Shown: positions 37,676 through 52,174, numbered from the stretch's first letter. The stretch is DNA of 64,000 nt from Enterococcus xiangfangensis (GCF_005405365.1 NZ_BJDX01000008.1:55222-119221), one strand, 5' to 3'. A program made the numbers and translations. Notes: generated by a model from the letters alone, not told the origin.

Positions 37676-37708
37676 AAAAAGGTTGTGTCAGACAGACACA
37701 ACCTTTTT
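37676..37708 (-). terminator. Terminator of the ATP synthase operon
   Basis: AAAAAGGTTGTGTC (37676-37689) / GACACAACCTTTTT (37695-37708), perfect 14-bp stem, 5-nt loop. Confidence 0.95.
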
Positions 37709-37751
37709 AGTGAACAACAGCAGCTGAGAGAAAATTCTGCTAAAACTGCGT

Positions 37752-38186
37752 TTAACGATGTTTTGAAACTTTGATACGATTCATCGCACGATGCAAAGCA
37801 ACTTCGGCACGACTTAGTTGGTCAGTGTCTTGTTTTTCACGCGCTTCTTGAATTCGTGCTTCTGCACGTTGTTTTGCTCTTTCGGCACGAGAGACGTCGA
37901 TATCACGTTCACGTTCAGCTGTATCAGCAATGATCGTCAATACATTGTCACGAACTTCCATGATCCCGCCATTGACTGCGATCCAGTCGACATGGGTATC
38001 TTGATCCGTTCGACGAATACGCACTTCATCGATTACAAGAGGTGCAATGATCGGCGCATGGTCTGGTAAAATACCAATTTCACCAGCAACGGTTTTTGCA
38101 ACGACGATCGTTGCATTATGATCATAAACATTACCATCTGGAGTAACAACGTTCACTTGCAGAACTTTGTTTTTTTCTTGTTCCAT
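37752..38186 (-). CDS. atpC: F1 ATP synthase epsilon subunit
   Basis: The 144-residue epsilon subunit, with the beta-sandwich start [19 protein letters not shown] and [16 protein letters not shown], then a C-terminal alpha-helical hairpin rich in Arg, Glu and Ala. It couples rotation to catalysis and inhibits ATP hydrolysis. Last gene of atpBEFHAGDC. Confidence 0.96.
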   Translation of the reverse strand: MEQEKNKVLQVNVVTPDGNVYDHNATIVVAKTVAGEIGILPDHAPIIAPLVIDEVRIRRTDQDTHVDWIAVNGGIMEVRDNVLTIIADTAERERDIDVSRAERAKQRAEARIQEAREKQDTDQLSRAEVALHRAMNRIKVSKHR

Positions 38187-38199
38187 CGGGCACCTCTTT

Positions 38200-40525
<2,326 letters not shown>

Positions 40526-40543
40526 GATTTTTTCTCACCTCGA

Positions 40544-42070
<1,527 letters not shown>

Positions 42071-42089
42071 TCATTTCACCTCTTCTTCT

Positions 42090-42635
42090 CTACTTCTTAC
42101 TAAGTGCTGCTCGTAGACCATTTAATTGGCTGGCGAGGCTGCCGTCGATCACTCGATGATCTGTTTCAACGATGACACCGCCGAGAATTGATTCGTCAAC
42201 TAACGGGGTTAATGTGGCCTTCTGATAGCCAAAAACATCAGCGACTTTTGATTCGAGTTCTTGTTTCTTTTCTTCAGAGAGCGGCACAGCCGTTGTGACT
42301 GTTCCGTGTGCGAGTTTATTCAATGCATCGTAGCGATGTTCAAATTCTTCGATCATAAAAGGTAGATCATCGCTACGATTGTATTCAAAAACAACTAACA
42401 GAAAATTTTTGACGATCCCGTCAAAACCGCCGACAAAAGCATCCATGATCGCTTTTTTTTCAGCGCCTTCTAGACGAACGTCGGTCAAAATATTTCCTAA
42501 ATCAGGAATTTCTTTACAGATTTCCCGAATCGTCAATAACTCTTGATAAACGGCATCGGCAGCTTTATTTTCGATCGCCAATTCAAACAAAGCTCGGCCA
42601 TAACGTTTACCAACAGTGTATTTATCAAGCTTCAT
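42090..42635 (-). CDS. atpH: ATP synthase delta subunit (OSCP)
   Basis: A 181-residue peripheral-stalk subunit, starting MKLDKYTVGKRYGRALFELA. The ATG at 42635 overlaps atpF by 11 nt; the frame is open to 42668 but the added residues are unlike the family. Ends IDGSLASQLNGLRAALSKK. Confidence 0.95.
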   Translation of the reverse strand: MKLDKYTVGKRYGRALFELAIENKAADAVYQELLTIREICKEIPDLGNILTDVRLEGAEKKAIMDAFVGGFDGIVKNFLLVVFEYNRSDDLPFMIEEFEHRYDALNKLAHGTVTTAVPLSEEKKQELESKVADVFGYQKATLTPLVDESILGGVIVETDHRVIDGSLASQLNGLRAALSKK

Positions 42636-43146
42636 GTTTCGTGTTACCCAGCTTGTCCATGTAGTCATTGATCAAATCTTGATGAGCACCTTGTGAAAGC
42701 TCTTTGCTCAAGATTTTCTCTGCGATTTGCAAGGAAAGTGTTGCTACATCATCTTTAACAGAAATCAACGCGTTTTCGCGTTCGTCTTTGATCTCGGTTT
42801 GAGCACGATCTTTTAAACGAGAGACTTCTTCTTTTGTATCTTGGATGATGTTTTGACGACTCAACTCGCCACTTTCCTTTGCGTTTTTGATGATGTCCGC
42901 CGCGTCACTGCGAGAACTTGCTAACTGAGTTTCACGTTCTTTTTCCAACTCAGCCGCTTTAATCCGTGACTGTTCGGCAGAATCTAGATCATTGGCGATC
43001 TTTTCTTCACGCTTGCTTAGGATATCTTGAATGGCACCCCACGCGAATTTTTTCAATAATGCCATTAGGATTACAAAAGCTCCCGTAACGGCAATTAAAT
43101 TACCGAGCGTTGTGTTGACAGTCTCAGCAATAACCAGATTCAGCAT
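42625..43146 (-). CDS. atpF: ATP synthase subunit b
   Basis: A 173-residue peripheral-stalk subunit with one N-terminal membrane helix (about residues 12-30) and a long charged coiled coil (DILSKREEKIANDLDSAEQS onward). Overlaps atpH, so both stalk parts are co-translated. Confidence 0.96.
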   Translation of the reverse strand: MLNLVIAETVNTTLGNLIAVTGAFVILMALLKKFAWGAIQDILSKREEKIANDLDSAEQSRIKAAELEKERETQLASSRSDAADIIKNAKESGELSRQNIIQDTKEEVSRLKDRAQTEIKDERENALISVKDDVATLSLQIAEKILSKELSQGAHQDLINDYMDKLGNTKHEA

Positions 43147-43236
43147 ACTCGGTCTTCCTTTCTGTTCATCTTCCTCATTCGCAGACCATTAGGCGGTCCG
43201 CAGACTTTTTAAGTCTCAACAAAAAAGTGTCAATTA

Positions 43237-44198
<962 letters not shown>

Positions 44199-44272
44199 TC
44201 TAGTTCACCTCTCTTCCCAGCGACTCGCGTCAGCTCGTGCCTGCTTAGCGCTGCTCCTCAAAATACTATCGT

Positions 44273-44301
44273 ATGTTACCACCAGAAAAAGAAAATTTCA
44301 A
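44273..44301 (-). promoter_or_regulatory. Candidate atp operon promoter
   Basis: TTGAAA (44296-44301), 17-bp spacer, TAACAT (44273-44278) on the minus strand, giving a leader of about 68 nt that is notably GC-rich (44199-44260) and can pair CAGCG with CGCTG. Other weak promoter matches exist further upstream. Confidence 0.4.
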
Positions 44302-44303
44302 AG

Positions 44304-44318
44304 AATTTTCTTAAAATT
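44304..44318. promoter_or_regulatory. CodY-like box upstream of the atp operon
   Basis: AATTTTCTTAAAATT (plus strand) matches the CodY consensus at 14 of 15 positions. It overlaps by four bases a second, weaker match (12 of 15, minus-strand AATTCTTTGAAATTT, 44293-44307) that covers the candidate -35. Confidence 0.5.
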
Positions 44319-44486
44319 TTTCCGCCTAACTCGGATTATTTTTTAGATCGTTATTTTATTCTATCTAAAACGGCTTTAATAGCCCTTTTATCCCTTAAAT
44401 CAAACGGAACGGATTGTAACTAATCGTATCAAAATTTATAACGAAGTAAAGAGATCTTCTTTAAATATGCGAAAAAGAATATTTTG

Positions 44487-44951
44487 TTACCGTGCGTAAT
44501 TTTTTAATGTTCGACTAATCTGACGATCCACGTCTTTGCGCTTCAAACTTTCTCGCTTGTCATATTGATGTTTACCTTTGGCTACCCCGATCAAGACTTT
44601 TGCATAACCATCTTTTAAATAGACTTTCAGCGGAACAAGGGTGATGCCGGCATTTTTGACTTCGCCGGCCAAACGGGCAATTTGTTTTTTATGCATCAAT
44701 AGTTTGCGCGTACGTACAGGATCGTGATTAAAGATATTTCCTTGTTCGTAAGGACTGATATGAACATTGTATAAAAATATCTCGCCATTGCGGATCCGTG
44801 CGAACCCATCTTTCAAATTGATCCGGCTGTTGCGAATCGATTTGATTTCCGTACCTTGCAAGACGATTCCCGCTTCGATTGTATCCGTTATCGTATAATC
44901 ATGACGCGCCTTTTTATTTTGCGCCACTAACTTGCCTTCGCCTTTTGGCAT
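44487..44951 (-). CDS. smpB: SsrA-binding protein SmpB
   Basis: A 154-residue tmRNA partner for rescuing stalled ribosomes. The OB-fold motif [18 protein letters not shown] and the C-terminal [16 protein letters not shown] tail that enters the decoding site are present. ATG 44951 follows the rnr stop by one base, with AAGGGA upstream. A much longer open frame to 45188 overlaps rnr and is rejected. RNase R, encoded just upstream, degrades tmRNA-tagged messages, so the pairing is functional. Confidence 0.96.
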   Translation of the reverse strand: MPKGEGKLVAQNKKARHDYTITDTIEAGIVLQGTEIKSIRNSRINLKDGFARIRNGEIFLYNVHISPYEQGNIFNHDPVRTRKLLMHKKQIARLAGEVKNAGITLVPLKVYLKDGYAKVLIGVAKGKHQYDKRESLKRKDVDRQISRTLKNYAR

Positions 44952-44952
44952 A

Positions 44953-47325
44953 CTATCCCTTCTTTCTACCTGGCTTTTTCTTTTTAGGTACCGTTTTATA
45001 AAAAGCCTTCTTCCCTTTTTTCTTTTTCTTGTCGCCAGTTTTTTTCTGACGATCAGAATTTTTGCTGCGATTTTTTTCAGTCGATTGATTGTTTCTTCCA
45101 TCACCTGCAGGTCTGCGGCGTCGATTGCGATTGTTTCCTGGAATCTCCAGGGCAGGGACTTCTTCCGCTTCAAGAAGCTCAAAATCAATTTCTCGTGTTT
45201 CAGGATCTGATTTGGTAACTTTTACTCGTACTTTTTGTCCGATTTTAAAGGTTTGACGTGTGCGTTCGCCGACTAAAGCTAATTGATTTTCGATAAAATG
45301 GAAATAATCTTGCTTTAATTCATTTAAATGAATCAAGCCTTCGACTGTGTTCGGCAACTCGATAAAGATTCCAAACTTCGTCACAGAACTGATGATACCA
45401 TCAAATTCTTCACCAATTTTTTCTGCCATAAATTCTGCTTTTTTCATGCTGTCGACTTCACGTTCAGCTTCAACCGATCGGCGTTCCATTTTCGAACTGT
45501 GATCAGCGATTTCAGGCAACGATTCTTCCCATTTGGTCTTGATCGCCTCGCTTTGATCTTGACTATACGATCGAATCAACCGATGAACAATCAAATCAGG
45601 ATAGCGACGAATCGGTGACGTAAAGTGTGTATAATATTCCGCCGCTAGACCATAATGTCCATAATTGTCTTCTGAATAGCGGGCTTGTTGCATACTGCGT
45701 AACAACATCGTGTTGATCACTGCTGCTTCTGGCTTATCTTCCACATCATCAATGACTTGTTGCAAGTCTTTTGGCGTGATCGTATTTTTCGTTCCTTTAA
45801 CTAAGATACCTAAAGCGGCCGCAAAATCAAAGAAGCGTTGCATTTTTTCTTCTTTCGGCTGTTCATGGATCCGATAAATAAACGGTAATTTTAACTGATT
45901 AAAATGTTTAGCGACTGTTTCATTTGCAGCCAACATAAACGATTCAATCAGTCGTTCACCAACTCCGCGTTCCCTCAATTCGATATCTAACGGACGTCCT
46001 TCAGGATCGACTAAAATCTTCGCTTCACGGTCTTCAAAATTGATCGCCCCACGTTGATTGCGTCGTCCTTCGAGAATTTGATGGAGTTCCTTCATTAAAT
46101 GAAACATCGGTACCAAGGTTTGGTACTGCTGGATCGTTTCAGGATCTTCTTCCTCCAAAATCGCATTTACAGCTGAATACGTCATTCGTTCACTCGTTTG
46201 AATGACACTTTGAAAGATCTCATGATGCAAAATCGTCCCTGCTGCATCGATCTCCATCTCACAACTCATCGTCAGCCGTGAAACATGCGGATTCAATGAA
46301 CAAATCCCATTGGATAATCGTTGCGGGATCATTGGAATCACCCGGTCCGTCAAATAAACACTCGTCCCACGTTCAAACGCTTCTTTATCGAGCACACTAT
46401 TTTCAGTGACATAATGCGACACGTCTGCGATATGAACCCCTAAAAAATAATTGCCATTTTCTAACTTGCGTACAGTAACCGCATCATCTAAGTCTTTTGC
46501 ATCCGCTCCATCGATCGTAACAATCTGCTGATTGCGTAAATCACGGCGGCCGATTAAATCCGTTTCACTGATTTGATCTGGTACTTGTTCTGAAGCGGTT
46601 TGAACTTCTTCAGGAAAAGCGGTTGGGATTCCTTGTGCAATGACGATTGATAAGATATCCATCCCAGGGTCATTTTTATGCCCCACTACTTTAGTCACTA
46701 CGCCTTCCAAACTTTCAGCATAGCCTTTTTCCGGATAATGAGTGATCTCAACAATAACGATACTGCCATCGACTGGTTGGATCCCTTCAGCCGCAACAAA
46801 GACTTTGAACTGCGCACTTTTTTTATCTTTTGGTTTCACATAACCAAACAAATCAGATTCTGCGATCTCTGCAACATCAAAAGCGGTAAATTCACCAACA
46901 AGCTGTTGGATTTTTCGTTCTTTGATGGAAACCACTCGGCCTTCTGCACCGCGTTCAGAAAAAAGATCCGCCGTTTTTTGGATATCGATCATGACAATAT
47001 CCCCGTCCATCGCAAAATTCGTTGCGTCTTTTGGTATGAAAACATCTGGCTCTTCCGGATCAATCGTTACAAAACCAAATCCACGTTCATTGCGCCGAAA
47101 GATTCCTTCGACTTTGATCGGTTGAAAAGGCAATTTGATTCGGCCTTTTTTGTTAAATTCCAGCGCTTTTTCTCGTTCCAGCTGCGCTACTGTTTGAACG
47201 AGCAGTTTAAAATCAGCACTTTTGCGCATGTTTAGAATTTCTGCTAATTCTTCCATTGAAAGACTTTTTTTATTGGCTGCTTTCAAGCCAGCCAATATTT
47301 CTGCTTTAATTGTTTTTTTCTCCAT
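44953..47325 (-). CDS. rnr: Ribonuclease R
   Basis: A 790-residue 3'-5' exoribonuclease. Layout: N-terminal helix-turn-helix and cold-shock RNA-binding domains, RNB catalytic domain with [20 protein letters not shown] and DDA residues (about 260-285), S1 domain near 625-705, then a strongly basic Lys/Arg-rich tail. It degrades structured RNA and works with SmpB/tmRNA. ATG 47325 has GGAGAG eight bases upstream and overlaps est by 20 nt; a TTG at 47343 is rejected. Confidence 0.95.
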   Translation of the reverse strand: MEKKTIKAEILAGLKAANKKSLSMEELAEILNMRKSADFKLLVQTVAQLEREKALEFNKKGRIKLPFQPIKVEGIFRRNERGFGFVTIDPEEPDVFIPKDATNFAMDGDIVMIDIQKTADLFSERGAEGRVVSIKERKIQQLVGEFTAFDVAEIAESDLFGYVKPKDKKSAQFKVFVAAEGIQPVDGSIVIVEITHYPEKGYAESLEGVVTKVVGHKNDPGMDILSIVIAQGIPTAFPEEVQTASEQVPDQISETDLIGRRDLRNQQIVTIDGADAKDLDDAVTVRKLENGNYFLGVHIADVSHYVTENSVLDKEAFERGTSVYLTDRVIPMIPQRLSNGICSLNPHVSRLTMSCEMEIDAAGTILHHEIFQSVIQTSERMTYSAVNAILEEEDPETIQQYQTLVPMFHLMKELHQILEGRRNQRGAINFEDREAKILVDPEGRPLDIELRERGVGERLIESFMLAANETVAKHFNQLKLPFIYRIHEQPKEEKMQRFFDFAAALGILVKGTKNTITPKDLQQVIDDVEDKPEAAVINTMLLRSMQQARYSEDNYGHYGLAAEYYTHFTSPIRRYPDLIVHRLIRSYSQDQSEAIKTKWEESLPEIADHSSKMERRSVEAEREVDSMKKAEFMAEKIGEEFDGIISSVTKFGIFIELPNTVEGLIHLNELKQDYFHFIENQLALVGERTRQTFKIGQKVRVKVTKSDPETREIDFELLEAEEVPALEIPGNNRNRRRRPAGDGRNNQSTEKNRSKNSDRQKKTGDKKKKKGKKAFYKTVPKKKKPGRKKG

Positions 47326-48070
47326 TATTTTCTCTCCAGCCAAGACCTGCTAAAAAATCAGCTACGTCTTGTTCAAATTGTCTTCTTTCAGGTCCAACTG
47401 TGATCACATGTCCACTCTTAGGATACCAGTTCAAGGTAAACGTTGTCTGCTGCAACCCTTCTGCCGTTTGAAAAACTCCTTTAGCCTCGATCATTTCATC
47501 TTGTCCAGCCTGCGCCATAAAAAAAGGACGATCAATTTTCGCTAAATTTTCAAATGCATGACGTGCTTGCTCTTCGATTGTCGCTAACTGTTGCTCCACT
47601 AACGATCGATAACTTTCGATTTTTGCTTCTACCATTTCTCCATTTGTCCGTTCCAAGACTTGGCGAGCATATAATAGGAAGTTTTCTGTCACATTAGTTT
47701 TAACCGGTGCGATTGGTGAACAGAAAAAACCGCCGCCAATCAACTCGTCTGACATCGCACTCAATAATCGAGTAGCAAAGATTCCACCCATTGAAAGTCC
47801 GAAAACGGCGATTTCTTGATAGCCTTGTGCACGTAAAAATTCTACCGCGTGCTGGCTATCTTGCCACCAACCTTCCGCGGTTTCTTGTAAGATATCCAGC
47901 GGATCCGTCGTTCCATGTCCAGTGTACATAGGAACATACACTGTATAATTTAATTTTTCTAAAAAGCGTGCCAACATCCGAACATCATTCGGACTACCTG
48001 AATAAGCGTGCAAAAGTAAAACAGCTCGGCTTCCATGTGGTAAAAACAGTGAATCAGGTGTTTGGATCAT
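47306..48070 (-). CDS. Carboxylesterase (Est30/YvaK family)
   Basis: A 254-residue alpha/beta hydrolase with nucleophile Ser93 in GLSMGG, a likely acid in AGQDEMIEAKG and catalytic His in KSGHVIT. HAYSG near residue 21 gives the oxyanion loop. It sits between secG and rnr, the conserved secG-est-rnr-smpB order of Bacilli. Physiological substrate unknown. Confidence 0.9.
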   Translation of the reverse strand: MIQTPDSLFLPHGSRAVLLLHAYSGSPNDVRMLARFLEKLNYTVYVPMYTGHGTTDPLDILQETAEGWWQDSQHAVEFLRAQGYQEIAVFGLSMGGIFATRLLSAMSDELIGGGFFCSPIAPVKTNVTENFLLYARQVLERTNGEMVEAKIESYRSLVEQQLATIEEQARHAFENLAKIDRPFFMAQAGQDEMIEAKGVFQTAEGLQQTTFTLNWYPKSGHVITVGPERRQFEQDVADFLAGLGWRENNGEKNN

Positions 48071-48224
48071 TTTCCTTCACTCCTTGTGTATCATTTGAAT
48101 ATTGCAAATTCTTGGTAAGAATGCTCGTATTTTTCTTTATTTATCTATTATTTCTGACTAAAATCAGATCATCGTTTAATGATCCCTTATCTTAGAGTGT
48201 ACTTGATTTGAGACAAATACAAAA

Positions 48225-48250
48225 TAAAAAAGACCTCTCACTTGAGAGGC
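48225..48250 (-). terminator. Terminator after secG
   Basis: CCTCTC (48234-48239) / GAGAGG (48244-48249) with a 4-nt loop, then T6 on the minus strand. est-rnr-smpB therefore needs read-through or its own promoter in 48071-48224. Confidence 0.8.
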
Positions 48251-48255
48251 CGGCT

Positions 48256-48492
48256 TTATTTGCTAGATAAAAACATTAATACAAAGAGTAAAATCAGCCA
48301 AATCGCACCTAAAATCGCGGTAGATCGTTGCATCACAGCTTCAAATCCACGTGCTTTTTGTTTTCCGAACAGCTGATCGGCGCCGCCAGTGAACGCACTT
48401 GCCGCACTATTTTGTTTGCTAGGTTGCATCATGATCGTGATAACGATAATCACTGATAAAACTAAGATCACACCCAAAATAAAATTATACAA
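48256..48492 (-). CDS. secG: Preprotein translocase subunit SecG
   Basis: A 78-residue membrane protein with two helices (about residues 3-21 and 57-76) and the SecG linker FTGGADQLFGKQKARGFE. It supports SecYE export with SecA, also in this window. The start is TTG at 48492, with a strong AAGGAGG eight bases upstream; no ATG fits. Confidence 0.94.
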   Translation of the reverse strand: MYNFILGVILVLSVIIVITIMMQPSKQNSAASAFTGGADQLFGKQKARGFEAVMQRSTAILGAIWLILLFVLMFLSSK

Positions 48493-48572
48493 AAGATGAT
48501 CCTCCTTATTTCCAAACTACCTCATTTTCAACTTTAGCATAAATGAAGGCTTTTGACTAGAGAAGGGCTAAA

Positions 48573-48848
48573 TTATTTTCTTAAAACATCTCCATACTCT
48601 GCTTTTTCCTCAAATTCTTTTTTAGCAAACGGGCATAGCGGAATAATTTTTTTGCCTTCTTTACGTGCTTTTTCGACCCCTGCTGCAACTAATTTTTCAG
48701 CCAACCCTTGACCGCGATACGTAGGATCAACAAATGTATGATCGATTATCATAATTTCTGGACCGGCAACTGACCAAGTCATTTCACCAGCTTCTTCATT
48801 TGCATCATTCAATAAAACTAGACGTTCTTTTTCTTCTTTGATTTCCAT
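48573..48848 (-). CDS. yjdJ: YjdJ-type small GNAT acyltransferase
   Basis: A 91-residue minimal GNAT domain (Acetyltransf_CG family) with TFVDPTYRGQGLAEKLVAAG (cofactor loop, about residues 36-55) and LCPFAKKEF. GAGGAG precedes ATG 48848. It follows a YjdI-like iron-sulfur protein gene by 24 nt, the same pairing as E. coli yjdI-yjdJ. Substrate unknown. Confidence 0.82.
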   Translation of the reverse strand: MEIKEEKERLVLLNDANEEAGEMTWSVAGPEIMIIDHTFVDPTYRGQGLAEKLVAAGVEKARKEGKKIIPLCPFAKKEFEEKAEYGDVLRK

Positions 48849-48872
48849 TGTAATTCTCCTCGCTAAATTTAT

Positions 48873-49139
48873 TTACTTTTTGATCACGTATTTCAATGCG
48901 CCGCTAGGACAAGTATCCACAACATAACTAGCATTTTCAACACTGCCGTTATCAGGAATGATCCATGGTCTGCGGCCCACCTCAAAAATTTCTGGATTCC
49001 CCCGAACACAATTGCCGATGTGCGCGCAAATATCTTTATTATAATAAATATCAATGCCTTCACCCTGATATTTGCGATAACCTTGAGCCAATAATCCTTC
49101 TTCATTTACCGGCTCACGATCAAATTTGCTTCCATCCAT
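48873..49139 (-). CDS. yjdI: YjdI-type mono-cluster 4Fe-4S protein
   Basis: An 88-residue divergent ferredoxin-like protein (Fer4_19). Cysteines appear as ICAHIGNCVRG (about residues 37 and 43) and DTCPSGAL near the end, the pattern of single-cluster YjdI proteins; the fourth ligand may be non-cysteine. ATG 49139 has AAGGAAG upstream; GTG 49148 is rejected. Role unknown, but co-occurrence with YjdJ across distant phyla suggests one pathway. Confidence 0.82.
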   Translation of the reverse strand: MDGSKFDREPVNEEGLLAQGYRKYQGEGIDIYYNKDICAHIGNCVRGNPEIFEVGRRPWIIPDNGSVENASYVVDTCPSGALKYVIKK

Positions 49140-49201
49140 TTTTATCACTTCCTTTTAGTAAGATTATATATGGAATCAAGAAAAAATTATACTAAATTGT
49201 C

Positions 49202-49540
49202 TTATTTTGTTAAGAGATCTGCTAGCAGCTGCATCGCTTGATACGCATCGGTTTGATCAGGGAAGGCTAAAATAAATTTATGGTTTCTAAGCGTTTCCAC
49301 AATAAGTTCGAAGACCCCAGCATGTTGCCTAAGCGCAAAGGGTTTCAAGCAATCCGGAGTGAAATAAATATTTCGCGGCTCTTTTGTCAAATCATCTTCT
49401 TCTAGCACGTGCAGACCACGACTTGAAAAAATCAAGATCTCTCCAGCCTGATCTTCATAAATTGCCAACTGATGCAATCCTTCATCCGGAAACAAAGCGC
49501 GCAATTGTGCTTGCAATAATAAAAAGCTAGTCTCTTTCAT
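49202..49540 (-). CDS. Hypothetical protein, 112 residues
   Basis: Soluble protein of mixed alpha/beta composition with no signal peptide or membrane helix. It starts MKETSFLLLQAQLRALFPDE and ends LADLLTK. I do not recognise the family. AAAGGAT is seven bases before ATG 49540, which lies 14 nt inside the carbonic anhydrase-like gene, so translation is coupled and the two products likely belong together. Confidence 0.75.
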   Translation of the reverse strand: MKETSFLLLQAQLRALFPDEGLHQLAIYEDQAGEILIFSSRGLHVLEEDDLTKEPRNIYFTPDCLKPFALRQHAGVFELIVETLRNHKFILAFPDQTDAYQAMQLLADLLTK

Positions 49541-50030
49541 CAGAGGATCCTTTAAACACTTGAAATTCCTGATTTAAATACGCTTGACCCAGTTCATAGT
49601 AATGCTGAGCGTTTTCCTGATTTTTTTTGATTTCTTCAGGAGTTAGTTGGCGTATCACCCGTGCTGGAGAACCAAAGGCCAAAACACCTGACGGGATTAC
49701 GGTGCCTTCTGTCACTAACGAACCTGCTCCGATCAAACTATTTTCGCCAATCTCCGCATGATTCAAAATCGTCGAACCCATTCCGATCAACGCTCCTGAA
49801 TGAATCGTACAACCATGAATGATACACGCATGACCGACCGTCACACGGTCTTCTATCAAAGTTGGTGCCTCGTGATCGACATGGACGATCGTTCCATCTT
49901 GAATATTGCTTTTTTCACCAATTGAAATACGGTTACTGTCGCCGCGCAAAACACTTTGAAACCAAATTGTCGAACCTGCTCCGATGGTCACATCCCCATA
50001 CACATCTGCACTATCTGCAATAAAATCCAT
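49527..50030 (-). CDS. Gamma carbonic anhydrase-like hexapeptide protein
   Basis: A 167-residue left-handed beta-helix protein of the YrdA/PaaY group. Hexapeptide turns are clear (VYGDVTIGAGSTIWFQSVLR), and zinc-ligand histidines are placed as VHVDH (about residue 66) and GHACIIHGC (about 80-88). Carbonic anhydrase activity is not assured for this subgroup. I start at ATG 50030 (GGAG eight bases upstream); the frame extends to 50069 without a ribosome site. Confidence 0.85.
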   Translation of the reverse strand: MDFIADSADVYGDVTIGAGSTIWFQSVLRGDSNRISIGEKSNIQDGTIVHVDHEAPTLIEDRVTVGHACIIHGCTIHSGALIGMGSTILNHAEIGENSLIGAGSLVTEGTVIPSGVLAFGSPARVIRQLTPEEIKKNQENAQHYYELGQAYLNQEFQVFKGSSDERD

Positions 50031-50413
50031 TCTGCTCTCTCCTTCATAAAGCTGTCTCAACTTAGTCATTTTGGCTAATAATTTTCAAACTAAGTATAGC
50101 ATTTATTAAATACGCCTTCCTCAATAAAAAGTGATATGACTAAAGATTTCTCCTTCGATAATTCAACAAAAAAATAAACGTACTATTGACTATTTTTTAA
50201 CTATAACTGCTTTGCTTTCAGACGACCTTTGCAGCAACTATAAAAAAAGGACCCGACAAAATTGTCGGCCCCATTTTTTCTGAATAAACGGTGTATGACA
50301 GGAGTAGCTGCTTCGAAAACAAGCCAATATTTCACAAAATTTGAACCGCAATTTCCGAAAATTCTTCCTTATTCTTAAAACTGCCCGCTTCTGCCACACC
50401 ATCATACTTATAA
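50031..50413. other. Intergenic region with one bidirectional terminator
   Basis: 383 bp without a gene. A hairpin CCGACA (50253-50258) / TGTCGG (50263-50268) is flanked by A7 and T6 at 50242-50279 and can stop transcripts from the ABC exporter. The promoter for the carbonic anhydrase-like gene should lie in 50050-50200, where AT-rich sequence gives several weak matches and no clear one. Confidence 0.6.
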
Positions 50414-52174
50414 TTATTCGCTTTCTTCCATAAACTGACTATTGTAAAGTTGTTCATAAAATCCGTCTTGTGCTAATAATTCATTGTGCGTCCCATGTTC
50501 AATGATCTGCCCATCTTTCATGACTAAGATAAGATCTGCATCGCGAATCGTCGACAAACGATGGGCGATTACAAAACTGGTTCGTCCTTGCATCACTCGA
50601 TCCATCGCTTTTTGGATCAACCCTTCTAAACGGGTATCAACGGAGCTGGTCGCTTCATCCAAGATCAAAATTTTTGGATCTGAGATCACTGCCCGCGCAA
50701 TCGTCAACAATTGTTTTTGACCAAGTGATACATTATCACCTTCTGAATTGATCGCCATTTCATACCCGCCCGGCATTGTACGAATAAAATGATCGACATT
50801 GGCAGTCTTAGCCGCATCGACAACTTCATAATCTGTGGCCTCTAAACGGCCGAAACGAATATTGTCACCGATCGTGCCTTCATATAGCCATGCATCTTGC
50901 AAAACCATACCGAATAGCGAACGAACATCTGAACGTTTCATTTCTTGCGTATTTACTCCATCGATCAAAATTTTTCCACTGTCGATATCATAAAAACGCA
51001 TCAATAAATTGATCAACGTCGTTTTTCCCGCTCCGGTCGGCCCAACGATTGCTACCGTTTCACCGGCTTTGACTTCAAAACTCAAATCTTCGATCAACGG
51101 TTTCTTCGGATCATAGCTGAATTTCACATGATCAAAGATGACATTTCCTTGAACAGGCTCTGGTAACGGCAGATCTTGTTCATTCAACTCTTCTTCAGGC
51201 TCATCCAAAATTTCAAAAACTCGTTTAGCTGAAGCTGAAGCACTTTGGATCATCGATGATAACTGCGTGATTTCTCCCATCGGCTGGCTGACTTGCCAAA
51301 TGTATTGAATAAAAGCTTGCAGCTGACCGACTAAAATCACTCCATGAATCACATTCCAACTGCCGAGGATCGCCATCGCGATGTAAGTCGCATACGCCGT
51401 TACTTGAACAAGCGGCTGCATCAGACTAGAAACAAATGCAGCGCGGAAACCAAAGCGACGCAGTTCATGATTGACTTCACTAAAACCAGTCAATGTTTCT
51501 TGCTCGCGACCATACAATTTTAAAATACTGAACCCTGTCATATTTTCTTGGACAAAACCATTCAGCTCGCCAAGTGAGTTTTGCATTCCTTGAAAATCTT
51601 TTTGTGAGACTTGGACGATTTTTCGTGAAATCACGATCGACAACGGAATCATGATCATCGAAAAAACAGCCATCAGTGGATTGATATAAATCATCATCGC
51701 AACTGCCAGTAAAATTCCTAAAACCGCATTGATTGATTTGATGATTGCCTGTTGCATCGCGTTGCTGACGGCATCTACATCATTTGTTACTCGCGATAAG
51801 ATATTTCCTTGTTGATTGCGGTCAAAATATGAAACAGGCAGACGATTGATTTTTGCTTCGATATCTTCTCGCAGATCCCGCATGGCGGATTGAACAACAT
51901 TGGCCATCAACCACCCGGTTCCTAATTGTGTGCCGCAATACACGATCCCGACAATCACGATCACCACTAACCATTTGAAAACATAATCAAAATTGATTGC
52001 TTCGCCTTGCGCGATATTTTTGCTGACTTCTGTCGTAGGAAGTCCGGTCAAATAAGGCATCCATGTACCTAAAACCAACGTTCCGACTGCCAATACCAAG
52101 ACTAAGATGAATGTTTTTTTGTAAGGATTGATATAATGCATCAACCGTTTTAAAGAAGAAGTATATTTTTTCAT
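50414..52174 (-). CDS. Heterodimeric ABC exporter, canonical-Walker-B half
   Basis: A 586-residue half-transporter: six membrane helices (about residues 15-320) then an ATPase domain with Walker A GPTGAGKTT, catalytic-Glu Walker B ILILDEATSSVD, but a degenerate signature VSLGQKQ instead of SGGQ. Its ATG overlaps the stop of the partner gene by four bases. Such pairs (EfrAB, LmrCD, BmrCD) export drugs and lipophilic compounds; EfrAB of E. faecalis is the nearest functional analogue I can name, but identity is not proven. Confidence 0.88.
   Translation of the reverse strand: MKKYTSSLKRLMHYINPYKKTFILVLVLAVGTLVLGTWMPYLTGLPTTEVSKNIAQGEAINFDYVFKWLVVIVIVGIVYCGTQLGTGWLMANVVQSAMRDLREDIEAKINRLPVSYFDRNQQGNILSRVTNDVDAVSNAMQQAIIKSINAVLGILLAVAMMIYINPLMAVFSMIMIPLSIVISRKIVQVSQKDFQGMQNSLGELNGFVQENMTGFSILKLYGREQETLTGFSEVNHELRRFGFRAAFVSSLMQPLVQVTAYATYIAMAILGSWNVIHGVILVGQLQAFIQYIWQVSQPMGEITQLSSMIQSASASAKRVFEILDEPEEELNEQDLPLPEPVQGNVIFDHVKFSYDPKKPLIEDLSFEVKAGETVAIVGPTGAGKTTLINLLMRFYDIDSGKILIDGVNTQEMKRSDVRSLFGMVLQDAWLYEGTIGDNIRFGRLEATDYEVVDAAKTANVDHFIRTMPGGYEMAINSEGDNVSLGQKQLLTIARAVISDPKILILDEATSSVDTRLEGLIQKAMDRVMQGRTSFVIAHRLSTIRDADLILVMKDGQIIEHGTHNELLAQDGFYEQLYNSQFMEESE

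Noticed and set aside
44952..45188. N-terminal extension of smpB by 79 residues
   Set aside because: The extension is an out-of-frame read of the basic rnr tail; ATG 44951 has a proper ribosome site and the family N-terminus.
46678..47235. Plus-strand open frame of 185 codons
   Set aside because: It lies wholly antisense to rnr, has no ribosome site and no recognisable domain; rnr is full length with clear domains.
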